Source of the DNA: Chimonanthus salicifolius
Lineage: Eukaryota; Streptophyta; Magnoliopsida; Laurales; Calycanthaceae
Reading direction: 5' to 3'
Assembly: GCA_013350335.1 (NCBI GenBank)
Contig: CM023536.1
Location: 41,424,314 to 41,488,313, forward strand
Length of the DNA stretch: 64,000 nt
This document shows positions 56,647 to 64,000 of this stretch, piece by piece (position 1 is the first letter of the stretch; every line of letters starts with the position of its first letter). The notes under the pieces are model-generated. The model did not search any database. It was not told where the DNA came from and saw only the letters and a list, made by a program, of their open reading frames with translations. Made by a program: the position numbers and the translations under genes.

Positions 56647-58995
56647 GTGTGCAACTAAATATTGAATGTTTCTTCTGATTCATTTGGTATCTGATCTTTC
56701 TTCTCTGCTGAGCTGATTATTTTCAAGGAAAATAGCTTAACTCTGACCATTACATGCATACAGTTCTGTGAAGCTGAAGTCATAGGGTTGAACATTGTGA
56801 TTCCATTATGAAGAAGTCCTTTTATTGTCTTGGTTAAAATGCAATCATCATTCATGCAGTTTCCATTATGACAGATCAAGATATGAAAATCATGCCTGCA
56901 GCTTTGGAGTTGCAAAGAGTAAACTGACATAAATAAGCTGAGTAAAAAATAAACAAATTGCATTGAGGAATGATTGGATGAGTTGAACCTCGTTGTATAT
57001 GTGGTTGAGTCAATTTTTCACATGCAACCACTTTTTATCAAAGATAACCATTGCATCTATACATCCCTTCATGATGCATGAACTGCAAAATCAGCTATCC
57101 CTGATGCCTAGTTACTGTTGGATTGAGATATACTATTGGGTCTCTTAAATCAACCATGCATCATGTTGTATCTTAATCCAATGGTGAATAGATATCATGG
57201 CTGGTTGATCATGGAACCATAAACAGTTATGGAGAGATATTGAGATTCATGAGTTTTCTTTACCTAAAATGTAAAACTAACTTAATCTTACCATAACATG
57301 CCATGTGGTCAACCTCATTTATTGTTTCTCAATTGCATTACATACTAGAGACTACAATCTTTATCAAGCTTTTGAAGGAGGAAAATAAAAAAGACTGCAA
57401 TCTTTATCCCTTTAATTTTTCTATTTTAAGCTGAGTCTAATAGCCTAGTGGAGGCTATAATTGTCACAAAAATTAAAAATAATATTTTGATAACCAAAAG
57501 ATGACATGAATTCTAGAACCATTTTCCTTTACATGAAAAGACAACCTCACCATCTTGTTTCCCAAGTGTTTAGGATTTTTCTATATTCCCTTTGTTCTTT
57601 TTCTTTCTATAAATGGTGACGGTGACTCCAAACGTTTGCATTTGTTATCATTTTCAGAATTGTCCTTCTCTAGTATCAGCTGTCTGCCTGCTTCCTCTCC
57701 TTTGTGCTTACTTTACAAGCAGCTTCCTCCCCGATACCACCAGGTAATTGGGTCCTTCAAAAGTCTTTTTTAAGTACCTGACCCTGATGATCTTCTAAGA
57801 GCTTCCTTTCCCAAGATTTCAATGCTTTAGTTTTCCAGGTCTTTGAATCTAGATCTACAAGTTTGAATAATCATATGACATACCTTATTTGTCGCTAAAA
57901 CACTTGAGATTTTTTGATAGAAATTTTAAGTGTTTCCCGAACAAATAGGGTTTAGGGTTATAGCATACTCTATAAGAGAAAACAACACTCCTGTACTATG
58001 AGGCGAAATTTAACTTTTAGTCGGATCTAGCATACACTATCCTTTCTGTCAATGATAACGTGTGATTTGGGGATTCAAATTCCATGAACATTTGCACAAC
58101 CTAACCAACCTCTACAAAAGGACTATGTCTTGGTGGACCCCATGGGAACCTCTAAAAAATCTCTACAAGTGGAACAAATCTTGAAGACTCCACTGAAGGA
58201 CAAATTTACAATCCTCCAAGTAGACCTAGCAATGGGTTGAGTCGGGTCGGGTTCATGTTCGGGTTTGGTCTTATTTTGTTTAGGTCTATTCATGTTGGGG
58301 TCAATTTCGGGTTTCGTTGAATGGGTTAAGAATAGGTTCGGGTTTGATTCAAGTTCGAGTCTGTTTCGGGTCGGGCGAGTTTGGGTTTACTCATTTACAT
58401 GACTAAGGAGACCTTTCTAGCTAGAGACATACCAAGATTACCCCTTAAATTAGTGTTGACCTCATTGGGTTGCATTTGCGTGGCAATAAGTCATTCAGGT
58501 CTATCTATTTATTTTCGGGTTCGGGTTGGGTCTTCTCATTTATGAACGGGTTTGGGTTAGGTTGGGTCATCTATTGAACGGGCCGGGTTAGGTCAGGTCA
58601 TTATCCAAATGGGTTGGTTAATCGGATTGGATTAGATTTTGTCAAGACTACCTCCAACGTATGGACTAGGGCTGGATGCCACTGGAGGACTCAATCATAT
58701 ACAAATGAAATTTCTACAATATGGAACAAGGCTATAGACTCCACTCGAAGATATCAACATGCTAAGGCCACCATCATGAATATGAGATGTTTGATTTGTA
58801 ACACTACGTGCTAAAAGTTTGACTTGTATAGAGGTTCTAGGTTGGTTTCTCAAATGAGGAACCGTTGACTTAGTGCTTAGAATCATAGTACCCATTTTTT
58901 GTGTTCAAATTCAATATAAATCAATGTTTGGACCTTTCAAACTTTCGAATTCTAAAATTTCACACTTTTGAAAAGCCTATAACTGATAAAGTTCG
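56647..58995 (+). other. Start of the U-box gene intron or 3' flank
   Basis: No exon-like coding is found. The stretch 58225-58615 is a low-complexity run of GGGTCGGGTT, GGGTTCGGGT and related words, like the interior of the hAT-type MITE at 59731; terminal repeats are not resolved. Confidence 0.45.
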
Positions 58996-59204
58996 TGTAA
59001 GAATAAAAGGGAAATGAAAAAGGAAGAGAAATGTAGAATTTTGTGAAATATTGCTTTCTACTGAATTGAGTATACAAGAGACCAAAGAACCTCTTTTATA
59101 GAGGATTTTTACATAAAAAAAGGAAAGATATAATAAGGAAAATCAACTTTGTATATACAGTAGGCCATATGAGTACAAAAAAAGGTACACTCTCATACTC
59201 TTCA
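58996..59204 (-). repeat. Copia 3' LTR
   Basis: On the minus strand it begins TGAAGAGTATGAGAGTG and ends ATTCTTACA, 209 bp. It is preceded by the purine tract CAACTTGAGGGGGAATAT (complement of 59205-59222). A TATA-like CTATAAAAG lies inside (about 59090-59098 on the plus strand). Confidence 0.85.
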
Positions 59205-59214
59205 ATATTCCCCC

Positions 59215-59730
59215 TCAAGTTGAAGAGAACATATCAATCAAGCCCAGCTTGATCATAGATTCTTGAAGTTGTGTTTTGGAAACAACTTTGGTCAACATAT
59301 CATCTAATTGATCTTTGGACTCAACACAAGGGGTGGAGATTGTCTTCAAAGTAACATGCTCCTGGAGAGTGACAATCGACCTCAATATGTTATGTTCATG
59401 GAAGACAGGGTTAAGAGCAATGTGGATGGCAGCTTGGTTGTCACTAAAGATGACCGTGTGATCAGGATGTGCAAACCCCATCTCAAGAATAAGTTACTTA
59501 AGCCATAACAGTTCACAAGTAATGTTATCTATGCCTTTGTATGCAACTTCAGCAATGGAACTAATAATAACAATTTGTTTTTTGCTCCGCCATGAGATAA
59601 AATTGCCACCCAAAATGATACAGTAATTGGATGCAGAGCGACAATCATTAGGAGATCCAGCTAATTAGCGTTTGAATAGCCATGCAAGTTTAGATGAGTA
59701 CAAAATACCATGGCTGGAACTAGCTTTTAG
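59215..59730 (-). pseudogene. Copia RNase H remnant
   Basis: The frame 59481-59215 (minus) reads GFAHPDHTVIFSDNQAAIHI, ALNPVFHEH and TISTPCVESKDQLDDMLTKV, ending GLIDMFSST and stop. Upstream in other frames come LHGYSNAN and LCYG-type words (HGYSDADWAG and LLWL in the family). This identifies the terminal RNase H. Stops and frameshifts are present. Confidence 0.85.
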
Positions 59731-60123
59731 TAGGGCTGAAATCTGGCCGGGTCGGGTCGGGTTTTTTAAAACCCAACCCGGCCTGAGTTGTTAATATATG
59801 GAATCCGACCCGAACCCAACCCAAACTTTTGACTCTGGCGTCTTGACCCGATCTGACCCGAATTATAACCCGAATCAACTCAAAATCCGACCCGACCCGC
59901 ATTTTGAACCTATTTTAGCCTACTTTTTACCGGGTCGGTTCGGATTTGATCGGGTTGGATCGGGTTAACTTAAAAATCTCTCAATCCAACCCGACCCGAA
60001 TTCAATGCAGGTTTCTGATGTTTCAACTCGACCTGCTGACCCGATTTTCATAACTAGGCCTGCATGATATTCGGGTCGGGTCTTGCGGGTTCGGGCCAAA
60101 ACCCGACCTGAGTTTCACCCCTA
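59731..60123. mobile_element. hAT-type MITE rich in GGGTCGGG
   Basis: The left end TAGGGCTGAAATCTGGCCGGG and the complement of the right end TAGGGGTGAAACTCAGGTCGGG (each shown in full over 20 bases or so) are inverted repeats of the hAT class. The interior is GGGTCGGGTT and its complement. Flanks GCTTTTAG and CCTTTCAA are a weak 8-bp duplication (5 of 8). It interrupts the Copia RT/RNase H junction. No ORF. Confidence 0.75.
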
Positions 60124-60569
60124 CCTTTCAAATATTGAAGAATACAGAAAACAACCTAAAGATGGGTATTCCTTGGTGCATGTATACGAAGTATTATAAG
60201 TGGCAGAGCGGCCTTGCTTCCATGATCCACTGAGATTCAGCCTCAAGTCGCATTGATTCGTCCCTCCCTCCTCTTGCCGTCGGAAAAGAGGCTCCACGCA
60301 TATTTTGTAGTCTATCACATTAGAGCATGTCGACTCTGTGCCAAGTGTGATGATTGTTTCGGTAAATTAGGCAGAGACCTAAATGCGGAATATGAGACAT
60401 ACAGGTAGTGGGCAAGTCATACACAATTCATGGATGGAAAAAGATCATCCAAAGGGTTGAGGCAGTATGGTTGTAGAGAAAGAAGATAGTTCACAGATGC
60501 ATTAGTGCAATCATCCAACGCGTGAGCAAGAGGATGATCTCCTTCGAGGGGATAGGTCGGGATGTAATG
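60124..60569 (-). pseudogene. Diverged Copia internal segment
   Basis: Next to the MITE the minus strand gives VFCILQYLKG, the end of the Copia RT connection region (RILRYLKG in the family). The remaining 380 bases give no recognisable Copia protein. Confidence 0.5.
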
Positions 60570-61092
60570 TGATGCGGAGCATTTTGGAGCATATGATTCT
60601 ATCGTTTTTATTTTTATTACCTATTTGGTTTAATGTATTTTATTTATTTATTTGAGGGTATTTTGTTTTATTTTACATTTAGGGGTATTTTCGTCATTTT
60701 GTTGGTGTGTTTATTATAAATACATTGTAAGCCTCTTTAGGGCAATCAACTGATGAATGAAATTGAAGATTTCTTCCGCTTGTGCGACAAAAATACTTGG
60801 GAGCAATTCCTTTTGGCGCGAGACCCTTTTGGCGTGAAGCCTAGCGTGAGGCTACCATCCTTACATCTTCCTCTAGGTACGATTCTTCCTCTTCTTCTCG
60901 TTTCTTCTCCTTCCCCATCTTCTTATTATTGTCACCATAGCATCTGGCAATTTGGGTTGTTTTTTTAAACTCCGACAGTCTTAGTTTGCATCATATTTTT
61001 TTTTTTTTAAAAAATTACAAAAATATTGCATTTAAAAAAAAAAATAAAAAAAAATTGCATTTTTTCTAAAAAAAAAATCAATTTTTTCATCA
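60570..61092 (+). repeat. 5' LTR of the non-autonomous element
   Basis: The first about 380 bases match the 3' LTR closely. The middle about 640 bp are missing, and the last 100 bases contain long A and T runs (60994-61087). TATA-like TTATTATAAATACATTG is shared with the other LTR. Confidence 0.75.
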
Positions 61093-61106
61093 TGGCAATC
61101 AGAATC
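61093..61106 (+). promoter_or_regulatory. Primer-binding site, degenerate initiator-Met type
   Basis: TGGCAATCAGAATC follows the LTR end CATCA and resembles TGGTATCAGAGC with one extra base. Confidence 0.6.
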
Positions 61107-62096
61107 TAGGACATAACATTTAGAATCCTCTAAGAGTTATGTCAGGAGAACGAACCCCACCTTGGGCTATTCAACTCCTTGCCCAAGTAGCCGATCTGTA
61201 AAGGTGTGGCCAACTTAAAGACTGGTGTGGCCGATTTGAAAACAAAGTTTGGAGTACCTTCATGTACACGTGTCTCACAATTTGCATGCTGAAATTAACT
61301 GTCAAATTAATATAAGCAATGAAGAATATGAATTTGCTATAGATAATCATTGTGGATCCAAGGAATCTGATGTGGATGATCATGTGGAGGACTTTACACC
61401 TTGTCTAGGTCCAACACTTTCACTTCTAGACCCCACCCCACATCAGCATGACCCTGTCCCACATATTGTCCTTCCCAGCCTATTGACCTTCCGGACCCAC
61501 CAGCAGATACACCACCATTGGGCCCATTCTCACTTCATCGCCTTGAGCCTTCTATTAGTATACCTGATCCACTATTTGACCCATGCTATGCACAAGTCCA
61601 ACCCACTCAGCCTATACCTTCCTTACCTTTCTTGCCACCCAGGAGAGAGAAGATAGAATTTATACTGGTCGAGGAAGTTGTTTCCGCACCTGTAGGAGGA
61701 CATCAACTATATCCTGTGACGTGGAAGCCCAGGCCCCTGATAGATATCACTTGGTTGCCTGAGTGTGAGCTACATCGACTTGCTCTAGATTTACTGGAGA
61801 GATTCAGGAGGCCTTTATCCTCAGAGGAGCATTCTACACACAACTTACTACTACCCCTATCCAGAGTTGATCCTGACGTTAGAGTTGGATTCAGAGTATA
61901 CCATCGATGGCGGAGGAGAGCTGATCCTGCATCCTCATTGTGCCTCGATTGATGCCCTGCTTGGTTGACATGTGAAGACCTCACGTGTGCGTGATTACAC
62001 TATGAAGACCCAACACTAAGAAGATGCGTGCGTGAGAAGTTTCGTGTCTTCTCGTTTGTTTGAACTCGAGGTCGAGTTCTTCTCAGACGGGGAGAT
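61107..62096 (+). other. Interior of the non-autonomous element
   Basis: Overlapping open frames (61249-61656, 61518-61952) give Pro/His/Leu-rich products without any retroelement motif. A purine tract GACGGGGAGAT (62086-62096) precedes the 3' LTR. Confidence 0.6.
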
Positions 62097-63135
62097 TGAT
62101 GCAGAGCATTTTGGAGCATATGATTCTATCATTTTTATTTTTATTACCTATTTGGTTTAATGTATTTAATTTATTTCTTTGAGGGAATTGTGTTTTATTT
62201 TACATTTAGGGGTATTTTCGTCATCTTGTTGGTGTGCTTATTATAAATACATTGTAAGCCTCTTTAGGGCAATCAGTTGATGAATGAAATTGAAGTTTCC
62301 TTCCGCTTGTGCGACGAAAATACTTGGGAGCGATTCTTTTGGCGCGAGGTCTTTTTGCCGTGAAGCCTAGCGGGAGGCTACCATCTTTACGTCTTCCTCT
62401 AGGTACGATTCTTCCTTTTCTCTTCTTCTCGTTTCTTTTCCTTCCCCATCTTCTTTGTTTTCTTTTGATTTCCCAAACCCAAAATCTGTCCCCTTCTTTA
62501 CAGCCCACAAAACCAACCTTCTCAGTTGTTGTGACCTTCTATTTTCCCTTCCTTGAGTGTCGCCCCTACCTGTTGTCCGTCTTCTCCTTGCTGCCACCTC
62601 CAAATACTCCTCCAATACACCTTCTAACTGCTGCCGCTGCCTTTTTCTGTCCCTATCTGGTTTCGTCCCTCTAATACAACCTTCTATTGCTGCTCCAAGA
62701 CCTTTGAATCCTTTCCTAAGCACTTCCAAAGTCCCAGATCTACTGCCACAGCCTATCCTAAGCCATACAGTGCTTTCGGTGACACCTAGTTCTTCCCCTC
62801 TTTGCATCCGTAAGCTTTAAACCCCTCCCACACTTTCGTTTACTCCTTTTTTTTTTCATTAGTCCCATATTTGAAACCTTATGTTAAGTCAAAACCGTAT
62901 GTTTCATCTAAAACCATGTGCCATTTCAAGTCACATATGCCTATTTCCTTTAAAGGACAGTACACCCTTTCATTAAATATTTCTACGTATTTGTTTACAT
63001 CATATTCCAGAAATGTTTGCATGATTATCTTTGGTTAATTTATTAATTAGTTGCATTTATTAATTGAAATTTAATTTCAGCCCATTTTAGTTTTTAGGTG
63101 CATTATTTTCATCCCCTATTAGTTGTCCTGCATCA
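62097..63135 (+). repeat. 3' LTR of the non-autonomous element
   Basis: 1039 bp with perfect terminal inverted repeat TGATGCAG/CTGCATCA. It is full length and shows what the 5' LTR has lost. Confidence 0.88.
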
Positions 63136-63140
63136 TAATG

Positions 63141-64000
63141 TCTTACAACTTTGACAACATGAGAGAGATCTGGTCGAGAAAGAGAGCTTATGGTAGTGGA
63201 AGAGAGTTATGCACAAAGCAAACACATCCAAAGACTGTCAATGGAATGTGGGAAATAAAATGATGTACAAAATGATATCAATGGTGGATTTATTATGCAA
63301 TATTTTAGATGGCAAACAATTAATCAAATAACATGCAGTAAGCACAACTAAGACCAAAAATGTTTAGGGATATTCATAATATGCAAGGGAGTGGGAGTTA
63401 CCCGGTGAAGTGACATTTCTTGTGCTCGGCAACTCCATTTTGTTGAGTATAAGGACAGAGTGTATGTGATTCAATGCAACGTTTTTGGAGATGTTGAAAT
63501 GCAGAAGAGAAATATTCACCACCATTATCACTATGTACAATTTTAAAGGGTTTTTGGAACTGAGTTTGAACCCATAAATGAAAACTACGGAAATGAGTGA
63601 GAAATCATCCGTTCGTTTCATTAGATAAATCTAGGTCATGAGAGACCATCAATGAAAGAGACAAAGTATTAAAACCACAAAAAGTTGTTATGGGAGACCA
63701 AACATTTGAATGAACTAATGACATAAAATCATAAGTGAAATTATTATTTGAAGGTTTAAAAGAAGTTCAACATTGTTTTCCAATTTGACAACTGTTACAC
63801 ACAAAACCATCTAATTGTAAATAAGGGACTAAAGTATTCAATGCTTTATTGGACGGATGACCCAATCGACAATGCCATAACCAAGCAGTGGAACCAGGAG
63901 GATAGGAAGATGCAGTTGCAGCTGAAGCAACACCCAAATCAAGAAGATAGAGACCCATATCTTCAGGACCACCACTAATCGTCTTCCTCGTAGTCATCTT
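63141..64000 (-). pseudogene. Copia pre-integrase and integrase remnant
   Basis: The minus strand from the edge reads AWLWHCRLGHPSNKALNTLV and FVCNSCQIGKQC, which is the gag-pre-integrase/HHCC zinc region. After a stop come VHSDNGGEYFSSAFQHLQ, with the second catalytic Asp, then QQNGVAEHKK with the catalytic Glu. NIPKHFWS and LINCLPSKILHNKS follow, then a diverged C-terminal part. Several stops are present. The first part of pol is beyond the window. Confidence 0.9.

Larger units (their letters stand above)
60570..63135 (+). mobile_element. Non-autonomous LTR retrotransposon with TSD TAATG
   Basis: LTRs at 60570-61092 and 62097-63135 both start TGATGC(G/A)GAGCATTTTGG and end GCATCA or CATCA. 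TAATG flanks both ends (60565-60569 and 63136-63140), a perfect duplication. The 1.0-kb interior has a primer-like site and a purine tract but no gag or pol domain. It interrupts the minus-strand Copia at the end of its integrase region. Confidence 0.9.
58996..64000 (-). mobile_element. Copia element, minus strand, with two later insertions
   Basis: On the minus strand the order is pre-integrase and integrase (from the window edge to about 63141), a lost or diverged middle, an RT/RNase H end, a purine tract and an LTR (59204-58996). It is interrupted by a hAT-type MITE (59731-60123) and a non-autonomous LTR element (60570-63135). The other LTR is beyond the window. Most of RT appears deleted between 60132 and 60569. 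Confidence 0.85.

Noticed and set aside
58225..58615. Tandem satellite or telomere-like repeat
   Set aside because: The GGGTCGGGT words are irregular and not telomeric (TTTAGGG). They resemble a MITE interior.
1..64000. CRISPR array, bacterial operon, or organelle insert
   Set aside because: No regularly spaced repeats, bacterial genes, rRNA or plastid/mitochondrial gene order was seen; the direct repeats are all explained by LTRs and duplications.

Overview
The window is nuclear DNA of a flowering plant. It is AT-rich and packed with plant LTR retrotransposons, LINE remnants, MITEs and TRIMs. Two host genes are recognisable, both plant-type with spliceosomal introns. The species cannot be named from the sequence. 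Nothing bacterial, plastid or CRISPR-like is visible.

Left part (1-6.9 kb): the 3' end of a Copia polyprotein and its LTR; a non-autonomous Copia-type element (about 1126-4634) with a truncated left LTR; directly abutting it, an intronless decayed tail of a B-type cyclin-dependent kinase gene (4635-5000); and a perfect-looking 187-bp tandem duplication (5371-5744).

Host gene 1 (6953-19394): a two-exon gene for a 75-aa PET100-like mitochondrial membrane protein. Its single 12.2-kb intron is inflated by a nest: a hAT-like element (16404-17527) inside a LINE remnant (15788-18178), inside the 3' LTR of a decayed chromovirus (10743-18445).

Middle (19.4-29.2 kb): mostly unassigned AT-rich DNA with a LINE 3' tail, a Copia RT scrap, a MITE hairpin and a probable solo LTR (26061-27832).

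Nested block (29.2-52.3 kb): two stacks stand side by side. In the first, MITE-A (29196-33658) is split by a gag/protease-only Copia element (29244-33363), which is itself split in gag by an antisense TRIM (31088-31586). In the second, MITE-B (34086-52301, 9-bp TSD) is split by a 3.15-kb Ty3-type solo LTR (34099-51991, TSD ATCCT), which is split by a 14.7-kb Athila-like Ty3/gypsy element (35166-49902, TSD AAAAA) with 3.1-kb LTRs and a nearly complete gag-pol.

Right part (52.3-64 kb): a duplicated segment that may hold the leader, then the large first coding exon (55414-56646) of a PUB43/PUB44-like U-box E3 ligase whose ARM-repeat exons are not in the window. After it lies a minus-strand Copia element (58996 to the window edge) carrying a hAT-type MITE (59731-60123) and a non-autonomous LTR element (60570-63135, TSD TAATG).

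The two host genes are unrelated in function. The main story is layered transposition: it lengthened one intron, may have lengthened another, and left clear relative-age information in target-site duplications and split reading frames. I found no convincing new cellular system. The least explained coding signal is a 143-codon ORF with clustered cysteines in the 3' region of the Athila-like element.
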